A DNA stretch of 64,000 bases from Vanilla planifolia (lineage: Eukaryota; Streptophyta; Magnoliopsida; Asparagales; Orchidaceae): the NCBI GenBank assembly GCA_023846275.1, contig CM043869.1, forward strand, positions 35,552,737 through 35,616,736, given 5' to 3'. This document shows positions 12,401 to 25,300 of this stretch, piece by piece. Both the position numbers and the translations under genes were made by a program. Each line of letters opens with the position of its first letter. Positions within the stretch are counted from its first letter, which is position 1. The notes below the pieces were generated by a model, which worked only from the letters and a program-made list of their open reading frames with translations, ran no database searches and was not told where the DNA came from.

Positions 12401-15400
12401 CCTTCTTTTGTTCTTTATATAAAATTTTTTACATGCTTGTTAGGTGTATACAATGCAGACATAAAATATCATTCTGTAGCTTGAATGTATTGATGGAGAA
12501 GCAGCTATAGTTAGGAGCACATCGCAACAAAATGATAATATGGTAACTGTGTTATCATCCAAGAGGTATACTACCTCTCTATTACCAACTTCTTCCATAG
12601 GTTGTCTGAGACTGATAGCTTGATAACTCAAAGCATCCCCTCCAAGCAGCCTGTTTGCATAGGCAAGGGAAGGTGCTCTTGTCTTCATTTTTGAAGAATC
12701 AGCCATTGACGCTACATTTTGAGGTAAGCCTTGTTCTCCTCCTTCCTTTCTCGCCAATGCTGATTTAAGACTAGCTATCTGAATTAAGAAATAAACCAAT
12801 CATTTTATGAAAAATTACAGCATTGAAAAATAAAAACACTCTCTCTTCATAGAAATAACATAACCTGATCCTTTAGCTCTTTGATATCTCCAGCTTCTTT
12901 ATTTAACCGGGCAGCGCCAAGCTCGACCATGGAAACCCTTTCAGCAAATTTAAGAGTGCTAATAGTTTCTCCAATAGCATCCATTTCAGGGCTTATGTGC
13001 ACAAACATCAAGGTCTTTGCTTGGCCTCCTGCATTTTGTCAAGCAGTGAATTACTACACCGGATGTTGTAAAAAGAGATGCATGCATTCTGGATTGCAAC
13101 TAGTCCAACTAGGCGTTTACCAAGAGAGTCTTGAAGCAACTGAGTAAGTTTGCTATTTCTGTAAGGTACATGTGAATTCTTCTGAGAAAGGGCGGATATG
13201 ACATCACCCAATGCTGAGAGGGACTTATTTATATGCTGTGCTTCTTTTAACCTCTCTCCGGTTGCTTCAGATTTATCCACTCTTTCACTACCAGCAAGAT
13301 CTACTAGATGCATGCATCCACGAAGAATAGTTCCGGATGTAAGGTCCTTCCCTTGAACATGAACGGTAAGGCAGCTGCAAGCAGTCAATTTCACTTTTCC
13401 AGTATAGACTTATTATGATTGTGCTGAAATATAAGGATAACCAACAAACCTGTGAGAACGGCTACTACGATCATTCAATGCTGTAGCGCCAACAACCCGA
13501 TTTCTTAACCCAACATTCATAAGTTCAATTACATCAGCGGTTGAAGAGACTGGGATCAAATTGGCATTAGGTACGTTAACACCATTTTGTGAACCATTTC
13601 TGATTGCCAATGTTTTGAGCGTTAAGGGCATTCAAAATATTTAAAAGAGCAAAAGAACCTCTAAATTTTCATATCTAAAGAAAGTTAATGAACAAAAAGG
13701 ATATCTTCTATTGAGTCCATCACAAATGAGGAGATCTCGTACTTGTTCATTATAAATTTCAATCATTTGTACAGAAATTTCATAGCTAAATGTTCCTCTT
13801 CTCTTTTCCGCAAGGTTAAACAGATCTTCCAGTGCTCTGTAATTTACACCCATGTTATGTTGGTTGAGTTCTTGAGGTCCACTCTGCATCCAATAGAAAG
13901 ACAAACAACTTGGGGTTTCCCATGGCCTCATATTTGTTCCAATAAATATGTTTACAACTATAAAAAAGAACGTCATAAAGCAGAAGGAAATTCTTACCAT
14001 TGTAAAGGTCTTGCCAGACCCAGTCTGGCCATACGCAAATATGCAGACATTGTAACCATCAAGGACAGAACGGATCAGAGGTTGTGTATCCATGAATACT
14101 TCCGCTGAAGTATACAGTAAATAGTGTCGAGAAGACAAAGCTAAAAGGAAAAACAACACAAACATGATATAAATGTACAGCAAAATTCTTACCTTGTGAA
14201 GCAGAAGGTCCAAACACCTTATTAAAAGTGAAAGTTCTCCGACCTTCTTTACCATACTTTGCAGGCGTGATGATTGTAATATTTCCATCGTCAATACAGC
14301 CTATAGTGCTGTGGTTCACTTGGCCAGCTAAGAATGGCCTTACTCTACAGTAAACCCTAATAGTTCCTGTAAGCGATAAGACTTTACTACTACTAAAAGG
14401 AATTTTTCGTGGTATATATAAATTTTTATAATAATTAAGTGTACCTTTAAGGTCTTGTACTTGATTATAAAGCTTTCTATTCTCTGCAAGTACTTTATGA
14501 TAGCCTGATGCAGCATTAGCAAAACAGTGCATATGCTTACCTGTGTTCAGACATGAATAATATTTTTAGGCATAACCAAATCAAAGATTAAAACCTTTTA
14601 TATATTTATCATACCAATTATAGTAAGTTCCTCAGAATATTTCATTTGCAAGAATTCCAAACCAGCTCTAGCAGTTTGTAGATCACGCCTTAGGAGCTAC
14701 ATATTATATTAACTTCAGTCAAAAAAAAAAAAAAAATCTAAGCTGGAAAAAATCACAAGAATAGATTGGTAACTTTCACATGTTACCTGAACATCTCTTT
14801 GCTGTCGATCAAGTATAGATAGTTGCTTCAAAAGCTTCTCTTTTGATGCATCTTCATTTTTTATACTACCAATAATGTTCTCATTCTTTGGCCTTGCACG
14901 CTTAATTATTTCCTTCTCCTTCTGCCAAATAATTATTTAAGCATGAGGTGCACATCAATTCACATTGAATGATACGCAAATTCTTTTTTGAAGAAAGAAC
15001 AATATCAATTAACTTTGAATGATCTCCACTAAACAATTACCACTAACTGAAAGAAAAACCTAGACCATACCTTTATCTCACAAGAAGCAGATGCAGAATC
15101 AGCTGGAATCTTCAATTTAGAGAAAGATTTACCATCATCTTGTAAACCTTTGAATTTTGCTGCTTTCATCTGTTTACTAAGGCACTATAGATAAAAGTTC
15201 AGGTCAAACAGTACTAAAGGTAAACATCTAAATTTAAAAAAAAAAAAAAAAAAAAACTTCCTTCACTCTGATCAGAGGTACATAGAGAAAGTAATCATGG
15301 AAGTTCACTAGTAAACTAGCAGGATATTTGACGACCATTTCAAACTAGAACAGCCAATCCAACATCCAAAGACATTGGAGGGCTTTCAGGTAAGCACTAA

Positions 15401-17260
15401 AATTCTACTATATGGCTATTGAGTGAAACAAATATTACAGCATACCAGCTCATTTTGGCTTGTAATGTGACGCTGAAACTCCTCCATTACTTTACTTAAC
15501 ATGGACTCCACGAGCTGAGGCATTGTTCAACGTAACAGTTCATATCCAAATGAAGTGGAATCCACTAATAACAAAGCAATAAAGATAGCAATAACATAAT
15601 TACCACTGGAACTTCTTCTGGCTTCTTGTCAGATAAAATAGCATGTACAAGCACATTCAAAGGTGTAGACTGCAGAAATCAACAGAAAAATTACAATAAT
15701 GCACTAGTATTAGAATGTGAAGAGCTTAACATCTAATATTCAACCATTTCATTAGATTCATTTTTGTCTTGTTCGGCACAATGGCTTTCTCTGTAATCAA
15801 TTGAATGGGATCTTGCCAACGAGTTCGAGAAAGGATCTATAGTTTTTCTCATGAAAGGTTTTCCTGATTCAATTGGTTTAAAGTTTCCACCAAATTTCCA
15901 AGTACCATTGCCAGTCATTTGTTTCCCTTCACTATATGATTTAAGAGCAAGAATGCAGTTCACAACCCTTGAGCTCTTTCCTCCCTGCAAAATTAACATG
16001 AAGAATATAAAATCACTTTATAAAAAGATAGAATTTACTCAAAAAGGAAAAAATAACTCAAATATTATTGTCAGGTTAGTATAAATTATGGCTTTTTGAG
16101 CTCATTCCAAATTGCAAAAAAAAAAAAAAAAAAAAAAAAAATGATAATAAGACCAGGTTAACCGAATTCAGTTCCTGCACATGTGAATCATGCAACTGAT
16201 AGTAGGCTTGTGACCTAATTTTGTCCGAATCATACAAAATTTTGCAGAGTCTAACTAAATCCCAGCTTATTCATATCATTATTGAAAAAGAAAATAATCA
16301 AACCATATGACAACAATGTATACATGGGAGCTGCAAACTAACCTCCTCTAAATCCGACACTTCAAACGTAGGCAGACCCTTTTCTTGGACAGCAACCAGG
16401 AAATTTCTTACATTCTCGAAGTATTGATAAGCTGATAATGCAGCTCCATCCGGGATGAGCATTGAATCTCCTGAGCTCACTACCACCTACGAAGTCAGAG
16501 AAGAACAAAATGATTTCAAGAGTGAATAACAATACTCAGAAACGAGAATAAGACGAATTTAAGAAGCTGAACTACGCAAAAAGTGAAATTCAGAAATAAG
16601 TACCTTCGTCACGGCTCCGGGTTGAACCTTATTCAGTGCATTGCAAAGGATCAAACCACTCCTCAGGCCAAGCCTGAACTCCTCTTCCGAAGGTTCCTCC
16701 GGCAAATCCTTTGCACTGACAACTCCCACTGTTCTTCTAAGCCACATGGCTGCATCATATCGCCTAGCCGCTGCCATAATGTGAACCAAACAATGGAAAG
16801 AAATTAATTCTCCTAATCAACAAACTTATGCATGGATTGCTGATGCAATCATAAATCTTCAGATGTGATTGTTTCTTGGTTGGGCGAAATTAGTTCGATC
16901 CAAGAAAGATACAATACAGGAGCCAATAACATGCAGTGGAGATTACAGAACCGAGATCTGAATCTACAAAGACACTCGCACCCTAGCAATTAGACCGCCA
17001 AGCCGATCTCATTCGTATATTTTAGGCACAGCCAAGCCGATCTCATACTCTACTATCATTTTTCACTTTAGCATACGGAAAACATTACTCCAACGGACCA
17101 CAAGAGTCGAAGTAAACTTCAGGTTAGTAAAAACATTCTTACCAGTCTCCTCAGCCTTTCTCGAGGCCAAATCCATGTCGCTGAGCCTCTTCCCATGCTC
17201 CTTGAGCACGTCCTCCAAAACCGACGCCACTGAAATGGAGAGCAATCCTTCCGACGCCAT
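3340..17260 (-). CDS. KIN-14: Kinesin-14 with N-terminal calponin-homology domain (KIN-14, KCH type), 19 coding exons
   Basis: Predicted minus-end-directed microtubule motor whose CH domain can contact actin. Coding exons, in transcript order: 17143-17260, 16604-16770, 16343-16486, 15745-15984, 15604-15669, 15446-15514, 15071-15184, 14787-14921, 14615-14696, 14445-14540, 14193-14366, 13998-14104, 13705-13883, 13450-13611, 13121-13374, 12865-13028, 12575-12778, 11302-11810, 3340-3481. All junctions keep frame, giving 3126 nt and 1041 residues, usual for the family. The N-terminus [19 protein letters not shown] is typical. The CH domain is about residues 44-163, then a coiled-coil stalk to about 410, then the motor at about 411-740 with P-loop GQTGSGKT (494-501), switch I NDRSSRSH (610-617), switch II DLAGSE (643-648) and the microtubule-binding stretch [19 protein letters not shown]. 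The neck directly precedes [12 protein letters not shown], as in C-terminal-type motors. The tail is Ser/Asp-rich, then basic. All key motor residues are intact. It belongs with the Arabidopsis KIN-14F-I group; the exact orthologue is not resolved. Confidence 0.95.
3586..5800. repeat. Two direct tandem copies of a ~1.1-kb AT-rich unit
   Basis: The first unit starts near AGACTACCACACTTCTAAGG (3586) and the second near AGATTACTACACCTTCAAAG (about 4690). Shared landmarks follow in order: ATCAATCATTA.ATGTATTT, TTGGATTA, TCTTTCATTACATAA, TTATTCAATTTAAAAT, CCTCGAGTCTA/CCTTGAGTCTA and ATGATTGTAATCTTTAC. Inside the second unit a block of about 65 nt (at about 5520) is repeated again about 142 nt later. 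The whole lies inside KIN-14 intron 18. It could be a pair of old LTRs placed head-to-tail or a plain duplication; no PBS or polypurine tract was seen. Confidence 0.75.
7131..7198. repeat. 34-bp tandem duplication
   Basis: TGAAAAAGATGCCTTCTACA occurs at 7131 and 7165, followed each time by ATTAATGTG. The copies are nearly identical, so the duplication is younger than the element it lies in. Confidence 0.9.
7991..8152. repeat. 81-bp tandem duplication
   Basis: GGTGGCAAAGATTTCATTGG at 7991 and GGTGGCAAAGATTTCTTTGG at 8072 start two copies differing at only a few positions. It is a recent duplication at the end of the copia fossil. Confidence 0.9.
10411..10676. repeat. ~133-bp tandem duplication
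   Basis: CTACAATATTTT at 10411 and again at 10544 begin two units sharing GGATATCTCAC, CTTCAAGGACA, AAACTTCTTCACTTAGTCTA and TTGATAATCTC. It lies in KIN-14 intron 18. Confidence 0.85.
11811..12574 (-). repeat. KIN-14 intron 17 with a 151-bp tandem duplication
   Basis: Two copies of a block beginning AATAAATGGCTCTTAAATTT start at 11960 and 12111 and run on through TACGCAGCTTATCAGGTTCT, about 95% identical by eye over roughly 80 bases and then decaying. A shorter, weaker echo of the flanking AGAAAATGG.TGTTTGCACTGT motif is present at about 11.83-11.92 kb. The splice sites are unaffected (donor GTAGTATAC at 12574, acceptor TTCATTGTAG before 11810). Confidence 0.85.
13612..13704 (-). other. U12-type AT-AC intron inside the kinesin motor domain
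   Basis: The gene strand reads AATAGAAG|ATATCCTTTTTG at the 5' end, an exact match to the U12-dependent donor consensus ATATCCTT. It reads TGCCCTTAACGCTCAAAAC|ATTGG at the 3' end: a near-perfect U12 branch site (CCCTTAAC versus TCCTTAAC) 10-11 nt before an AC acceptor. Removing the 93 nt joins AG to A (Arg) and gives ...[13 protein letters not shown], matching the conserved RRLEIRNSSQ stretch of KIN-14 motors. There is no GT-AG alternative that restores this peptide. U12 introns are known to be rare, slowly spliced and removed by the minor spliceosome. Confidence 0.92.
15236..15256. repeat. Poly(A) run in KIN-14 intron 6
   Basis: A run of 21 A on the plus strand, T on the gene strand, within intron 6. 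A similar 26-base run occupies 16116-16141 in intron 3. Both are likely length-variable and neither touches a splice site. Confidence 0.9.
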
Positions 17261-17366
17261 TGCCGATCCAAAAACTATACAAAGAGCTAAGTCCTAGAAT
17301 CTGGAAAACTATGTCCGATCAAAATGAATTGCTCTTTATCATTCTCCGAAATAAATCGAGATCGGG

Positions 17367-17370
<4 letters not shown>

Positions 17371-17410
<40 letters not shown>

Positions 17411-17432
17411 GGAGAGAGAGAGAGAGAGAGAA
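17371..17432. repeat. (GA)n / (CT)n tract in the KIN-14 5' leader
   Basis: About 62 nt of almost pure GA on the plus strand, which is a CT tract on the gene strand, lies about 110 nt upstream of the ATG. Such pyrimidine tracts are common in plant core promoters and 5' UTRs. No clear TATA box was found upstream on the gene strand, so a pyrimidine-patch, TATA-less promoter between about 17.4 and 17.75 kb is my inference. ORFs reading through this tract as Ser-Leu repeats are artefacts. Confidence 0.7.
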
Positions 17433-17749
17433 AGTAGGAGCAGGAGGACGAGGAAAAGCTTGAAGTGTCTTTGAACTGAAGAAACCACGGAAGAAAAGAG
17501 ATGGAAGTAGTGAGACCCCTCCACTTCTTCTTCCAAGGCTATATCCGACCCTTGGGTTATAGGTAAAACGAACGGACACTTCGTTTGAGATGGGAAGCCG
17601 AGCGGTGACAGCGGTCCGCCGAGACATTTTGAATTTATGAGACATTTTTGAACGAGATCTTCTTAACGTTACGCAAATTGTCCGTATTAGCACTTCATAA
17701 AAAAATCTCAAATTCAACGTTCGCGTTGGGGGTGAGGTCACCGCTGGCG

Positions 17750-20700
17750 TTGGAGGTCACCTAAACTTTAATTGTTGCAAAAGCACTTTACATGACTTTG
17801 AACTTTAATGAAGGGCTTTAATTACGCCTTCACGAATAAAAGAACTTTCCGAAGCAATTTCCGACAGCAGTTTTTGGGAAAAAAAATTATATATCTTCCC
17901 CAATCAAAATACTTATCAAATTACCCAAAATCAATACGTGTTACATTCTTTTAATCATGTTCTAAATTTGGATGAATTCATCCCTTAGTTTAATTTGACT
18001 CCAAAAGCATTTTGCTGCGCTATTAACATTTTAAATCCACAACATTAGATCGGTTAAGTTGGGCTAACTAGATTATGATTGAGAAATTAGCTTAAAGATA
18101 GACAAAGAAGATTTTATGAATGAATGGGAAAAAATATATTAGCAATGTGTCTAGAACTTCTTGGGCAGTTATGCTTATAATTATAAAATGTTTAAATTCA
18201 TATCTTAAGAAAGAAAGAAAAAAGAGAAATATAATGTCAACAAACAAATAGGTTAATTTATAGTAAAAAAACTCAATAGACTAAATTTAATTCAATTATC
18301 ATGTTCAAAATAATATAACATTTGAGTCTAATTCTATCTTGTTACTTTTTTCTTTAGTTAATATAAAGCCCTTCACCCATCTTTCTTAGGTTCAATGCCA
18401 TTGAATCACTTCCTTTATTTCTTTTCTTTATGGTTTTGAAAACACATCTTTTATTTTAAACACATGAATCAATCAATAAAATCCAAAACCCATTATATGC
18501 CCAACTATTAAAAACCAATTTAAAACAACATTTAAAAATAAAAAAGCATTCACATTTCTTTTTAAAATCAAAGTTTGTGCATCATAACAGAATAAAAGCC
18601 CTAATACGTGTTCACACTACTACGCTTCCATCGATAAATCAAAATGTGACTAGCTGGCACAACAACTTATATAATGACATAGTGAAATAACAAAAAATTA
18701 AAGATCTTTTGTGTTATGGTCATTATTCTCTTATAGTCTTATGCTATGTCTTATCTTGACCTACAATTATTAGGAAATAAAATTGGCTAAAAAACATCAG
18801 TTTAGTAGCAAAATATTGTATATATATGTAAAACAAGCAATGTTTAAGTTATGTCACTTGTTAAGTCAATCTTATATAATGAACATAAACATAGCTTACA
18901 ATAAGTAATAAAGTAAAAATGTCATGTAAGATTTTGTCTTTTCCTCATTCTTTAAGTAATTTCCTTCAATTCTTTAGCTTTATCATATTCTCAAAATTCC
19001 TTTCTTTTAGTTTGTTTGAGAAATGTTTTCATATTGTATAAAATAGATTAGGTATATTCTAAATAAAAATAGTTATAAATGATAGTTCATTTGGCTAATC
19101 TTTAAACATGTCATTATAAAATGATAGTTACCATTTTAGATAACCATTATATACCTCTTAAACTTAAATGATATCTTATTTAGCTTATGATGCAAGACAG
19201 ATTTAAACTTCTACTAGGATTTAAATTAGAACGTATAATACTGGAGATACTTAATAAATTGTTAAGGAATATAAAAAGATATTATACACTAATAAAAGCT
19301 AGGTAATATGTGTGATATTTTAGAATTATTTAAATATAGGTGTCTCAAAACTGTAACATTGATTATTAAGTTAAGTGGCAACATCTTAAATATTAAGCAA
19401 AAAATCTTATAAAGTGATTTTTTTATTAAATCCAATTTTACACAAAAATAAATATATTTAAGATAAACTCTATGTAGAGTATTTTAATAGAAAAGAATAA
19501 CTTTAACTTTAGATTACTACTTAGAAAATAAAAATTGCTAAAAAAGCACACCTTTTTTGTAATAATGTCTTATAGTTCCATAAGAGTGGCATTTGGAGGA
19601 TGAAAGGAATAAAAAATGCAACATGATGATGATTTGGGTTAGTAGCCTGAGAGTGTTGGTAAAAATGAGAATTTGTTTGGTTATCGACTTTCCCAGTAAA
19701 AGCTTTCTCACCTTTGATCATTGTCTCTTACAAGGGATTTGATTGTTGGCTCTCTCGATGAAAGATATCTCACATTTGATCATTATCTCTCATAAGAAAA
19801 GTTAGAATCTCTGTAACTAGAGTTAGACATACATTTTGTTCACAAATGTGGAAATAAAGTAAATTTTTATTCTATCATTTTTTTCATCTTCTACAGCCTG
19901 ATGAGTATTTTTATTTTTAGAGACCTTAAAGGTTCATAAGTAATTTAAAAAAATAAAAAAAAATAATTAAATTAAGTAATTCCTCAGTTAGTTGTGCATT
20001 TCGAGTAGTGGTGACATCAAGCGATGAAACAACAGAAGATGAAACGGTAGGGCTCAAGGCACAGCGAAAATGTTGATCCAATTTTTTGGTAAGTGCATGT
20101 TGAGGCGAAACAGAATGGCTCGGTAAAATTGTTGGCTTCCATGGGTCGTCCCAAGTAATGAGTCGGTATGAGTCGAATGTGAGTCAAACATGTTCCTGAG
20201 TAAATAAGTTAAAGATTGAGTGTCTTTTACAGAAATTATAAAATATTTTTTTTATAAGAACTTTAAGTTTGAAATTTTTAAAAAAATACTACATGATGCT
20301 AAAAATGATAAAATAAAATAATTGTTATAAGAACTTTAAGTTTGAAATTTTTTTAAAAATACTAAATAATGTTAAAAGATGTGAAAATTGGCTAGCAAGT
20401 ATATAACTCATCCAGACTATCATAAGAAATTGGCCACTAGATTTTTGGAGATCAAATTAATCTAAAAATATAAGAAACAATGGATTTTCTATAATTTAAT
20501 TTAATATTAATTTCAATTTTAAAAATCCTTGACATCTTAACCCCAAATAAAGGAGAAAACCTAATCATTAATGACTCGAACTAATGTGAAACTATTGAAA
20601 TCCAAAGGGTGGGAAAGTAACATGTCTAATGGGATTTCGTGAAGAGGCATAGTTGTTTAAAGGGTCTTGGAATGCTAAGAAGTGGATTCAATGTTGAGCA

Positions 20701-20830
20701 TATATAAAAGAGAAAGGGAAACATATGAAAGCTTTTGTAATTTATGAAATTCCATGTGGTTGAGAGCATAGCAGCAAGACTAGGAGGTAATAAATAAAAA
20801 TAATAAATAAAATAAAATAAAAAAACTACC
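17750..20830. other. Gene-free AT-rich DNA upstream of the kinesin
   Basis: No coding region, tandem array or terminal repeat was recognised. The stretch is AT-rich with short A/T runs. A local duplication (TTATAAGAACTTTAAGTTTGAA) is seen at about 20254 and 20328. Confidence 0.6.
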
Positions 20831-20832
20831 AC

Positions 20833-22389
20833 CACATCCCAAACTTATGCTCAAGTGCAAAGCTCTTGAGTCGAGTAAGCCTAAATAAGCACTCACAAGC
20901 TTCAGGTTATAAGAAAACTAGAATGAAATTGGGTCAAGCCTAATCTCAACCATTACATTCTAAACCTAGCTGGGTTAAGGCAGATGATAGTGCCAAGCTG
21001 ATATCAAATCAAATGTGCATATTGGTCGGGTCAGACCCATACCTGAAACATAGCATATACGAGCATGCCTAAATGATGAAATCTCAAACACACAAGGGAG
21101 AGCCAACTTTGATTTGGCTCACATAATACCACCATGCAAATGTTTATAAAGCACAAATCCATTTTTTTTACCCTACAATGTGGGACTAAACTCTTAGTGC
21201 TTGTCTGCTTCCAAAACTAAAAGCGACTCGATGCTGTTCGATAATGATGTTTCGCAATCGCACTGTGAAGTTTGCCTCCATTCTTTTGAATAGTGCTAAT
21301 CATCCCACCATCCATTCGATGAGTCTAATCTAATGGTGATTATTTATTTTGCCTATTTTATATGATTTATCCCTGATTTGACAGCTCAGGTCTCTTCAGT
21401 CTGAATCCTGCAATTAAGATCATTCTCATCTTTATCATTGATGAATTGAATGTTCCAAATCTCTTTCAACTTGATTAGATGGCTCAAATCTAATCCATCT
21501 TGATCTAATTCTCCATAATTCATCCACTTTTAAACCCTTTGATCTAGCAGCCCATACTTCTCTAAGCAGATCCAACGACTTTGGTCCATCTCATTTAACA
21601 GCTATTTCACTAGTCGTTACATGTGCCAATAGATGGAGCATTTTGGAAGAATTATTTAAGACGTTTTGAAAAGTTTTTTAAGTTGTTTGATAGTAGCTTT
21701 TGAAATAGCTTTTTTTTAGTTTTTAATGGTTATAATCAATTTTTTTATAAATACCTAATCATTATGAATTAAATAACTAATGAATGAGAACAAGATTTTA
21801 ACATCTCAATGAAGGGCTACGTCATATTTATTGGTGTAATTTCTCTTGGTAGTACTTATGACTTACAACTACTTAAAATTCTAAATTCTTCCAGCTGATC
21901 CTAATTCTTCTAAGCTTTTATTTTCTTAAATCTTTTCATAATTTTGAACTCTTTGTGAAAGTTTGAGGTCGATTTATTCTTATAAAAAATCGAGTTGATG
22001 TTGAGAGCATAAATGTTCGATTTATAGTTGAACCAGCAAAAACTAGTAGATTAGAGATAAATCATAAGAAAAAAGCTCAACTGAGTTAGAGATGAATTAT
22101 AAGTAAAGATCTCAATTTATAACTCGTTTATTAGTAGAATTTTTTTCAACCTCAGTTGGGAGTAGATGTAGGTTTTAATTTGAATTGAACAATCCAAAAA
22201 TTTTGTGTACTACTTTAACTTTTATTTTTATTTTTTTTAATCATAAAAATTATAATTTAATATATTTATAAATCAAAGCTAAACATAAAATTATTTTTAT
22301 AATTTTTTTAAAAAAATAAGTATGATCTTATAATTTATAAAATTATTTTAAAACTCAGAATTCACCATACTCTTATGAGATTCACACAC
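20833..22389 (+). mobile_element. LTR-like dispersed repeat, copy A (~1.56 kb)
   Basis: This block is repeated in inverted orientation at 32238-33850. Shared landmarks in order from the 5' end are CATCCCAA.CTATGC, GCAAAGCTCT.GAG, TTCCAAAA, a block rich in GATC and ATCCAACG motifs, AAGTTGTTTG, ACTAGTA.ATTAGAG and ATTCAC...GATTCACACA. Copy B shows the expected TG...CA ends more clearly. No gag-pol was found beside it, so it looks like a solo LTR, probably copia-type by its ATTCACCCCTCTTG-like 3' end. Target-site duplications are not visible. Old. Confidence 0.6.
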
Positions 22390-25300
22390 TTGTTTTTATT
22401 TAAGTAATATGTATTGGTCACCACACAACACAAATTGGAACATGAGTTTTTTTAATCTTGAGAGTGTTAACCATAATGCATGGCTTTATAGAGATACTTC
22501 TTTCTTAACATTTACTTACAAAATGCAAATTATTCTTCTTGGAGTTCCTTTATTTAGTTGATTTAAGATTTTCATCAAATGTCCTTTCTCAAAATATTTT
22601 TGAGCCAAAATTGTGGTGCCCTGGTATCACCATCTAATTTTATTTATTTATTTTTATTTTTAACATTTTCCTTTAATAATAAAAACCATTTATTTTTAAA
22701 ATCCATTTTTAGCATTAAATTAGTTTTATTTTAAAGTAGCAATCTAAGTACAATTTTTAAGAAAACATATCTTTTCTTTTATCAAATAAACAAATGAACT
22801 ATTTAACTAGTTTTTGCAATGGAATTAAAGAAAGCAAAGACCATAATATGAGTCATGCCATATCTTGCTACAACAATAGTATTTGCTATGACCCAATTGT
22901 TCAAACCTAATACATCGTTTCTAATGCAATATTAAAAACAATAAACAACCCAAGTGATATCTCCACTCGATACTCCTATGGAGTCTGTGAATTGCATTCA
23001 TGTTAACTATAATTACTAAGCCAACAATGACTCAATCGTCATAGGCTTAATAGCCAAAACAACATTATCTTAATGTGCAACATTTCTCATTTAGGCTAAA
23101 TAACGTGCTAGGTCCATACCATCCATGTGAAATAAAAGATATAATAATAAAATATTCTAACAATAAATTGATACATTATGCATATGCTTAATACAAAATG
23201 ATTATTTTTAAAATATTTTAATCTATTTATTTCCTTATTTTCTTTTTGTTGACCATTAGGCCATTCCCAATTGTAGAACCCATGTTCTAATTAATCATTT
23301 TGTAGATTTTCAAACTCATTTATTCATTACCACACAAAATTATAATTTTATGTCATTTTACCATATGATCAAGTATAATCACCAAAACATGGGTATAACC
23401 AATATTTGTTTCCAAAATTAGGTATGCCTTTATGGATCTATTTCATATCAACAACATACCACCCACAGAGACATTGTCTCTAAAATAATATATTTGAATC
23501 CCTTGGTTTTCACTCTTTATTTTGAGAATTTTTCATAATAGCATATACAAGTTACCTTCATGGATCTTATCTATATCAATGTACCACTTGAAGAGACTAT
23601 ATCTCCAAAGTATCAAATCCATATCTCTTAGGATTTTTTACATAGTAATATAACCAAGCGTACATTTATGAATCTTATCTTTATTGATGTACCACTCATT
23701 GAGACCTTGTCTCCAAATGTCTATTCTTCTTGAATGATTGTAATCAAGATTGTAATGTTATTTATCACATTCCATAAAAACCATGTTTTATTATTTTTAA
23801 TTACCATCATGTTTCCCATATCCAATGCAACCATGTAGTGTAAGATATATTATATGCAATAAAAAGTGTAATATAAACATGATGGAAATCAAATTGTGAT
23901 AAATCTAAACAAATTCACCATCATGAATTTCAATCATAGCATATAAAATGGAATCAATTTGTAATACTTTTGTCAACAATCAAATGTACTATTAAATTTC
24001 AATTTTATATGAAGAAGCTACTAATTCGTATTACAACAATCATTAAAAATGATGCATTAAGAGCTACATAGCATTCCCACTCATTTAAAAGTTCCAAAGT
24101 TTTATGCTACATGGATATTTGTTGCAATTCATCAATTATCAATCATATGCTCCAAAAGTTATATAGATCATCTATCTTAATTATTCATTGTAGTAGTCAT
24201 GCCTTAAGGAGTTTGCTTGCATGCCTCCTTAATTTGTCAAAGGCAAACTTTCTTCCTTCTTGTTTGCTTTTTCACATGGTTGGAACACTCTTCCTCTTGT
24301 ATTTATCTCCAATTCCAAAATCCTTTAAATTCCTTGTGTCATCTTACTCTTGAAGTTCCCTCAAGGATTTCTCAATTATTCTCACAATAGCTCTCAAGTA
24401 CACAAATACTTCCTTACAACTGCTTTAATCCATTTTAAACTTTCTCAACCCAATTCCTTGCATTACCAACACTTTCTTTCCTTGAAACTTATTTCAATTT
24501 CTCCTCAAACACTTCTTCCACATTTGATTATGTCTTTCTACCTTCCATTTGATTAGGGTAAACAGTTGGGAATAAGATTCCTTAATGCTTCATTTTCCCA
24601 CTTTTGTAGTTGTTTAGGTCGAGGTATCAGAAAATTAAAATTGAAATTAAATTTTAATTAAAATATTTGGCCAATTTGTATATTTTTCAATTTTTTTATC
24701 TAAAGACTTTCAAAATTTAATAACTATTTTAAAATATTCTACTCCATGAGTTCTACAATCCCTTCGACTTTTGAAATGTTTTGATGTTTCATGGTGTTTT
24801 TTTATAACTATTTTTTAAAATTGTAATTAACTAATATAATAGTATTTTTTTCTATAAGTTATAGCCTTGTATTTTATAATTGAGGTACATCTAGGTTTCA
24901 CAAAATTTTTTCTAATAAAAGATAAATTAATATTTGAAGTTTGACTCTCTCATTTTAGGAGTCCAAACCCATTTTTATTAATGTCATAAAATTTTAAAAA
25001 TGAAATAAATCATAAAAAATGATAGCAATTATTAAAGTTTCAAATTAATAAATTTACTTACCTTTGAGAATGTTTATATTTTATTCTTTTGTATGGACTT
25101 CAATCTACCTTATGTTCTCTATTTTTTTTTATCAAATTATGTATCAAATATTTTAAATTCTTAAAAATAATTATTTAACTAAATTTTTATACCTTTAGAA
25201 TATCATAAAATTTATTTGTGATGAGTTTGTCTTACTATATGAAGATTTTATTTTTTTGGATTGGCTAATTTAGACTCAAGTAAGTTTTGTTCTTAAAAAG

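Noticed and set aside
17319-17741. 140-codon minus-strand ORF upstream of the kinesin ATG
   Set aside because: Driven by the CT tract (Ser-Leu repeats); lies in the 5' leader and promoter and has no family similarity.
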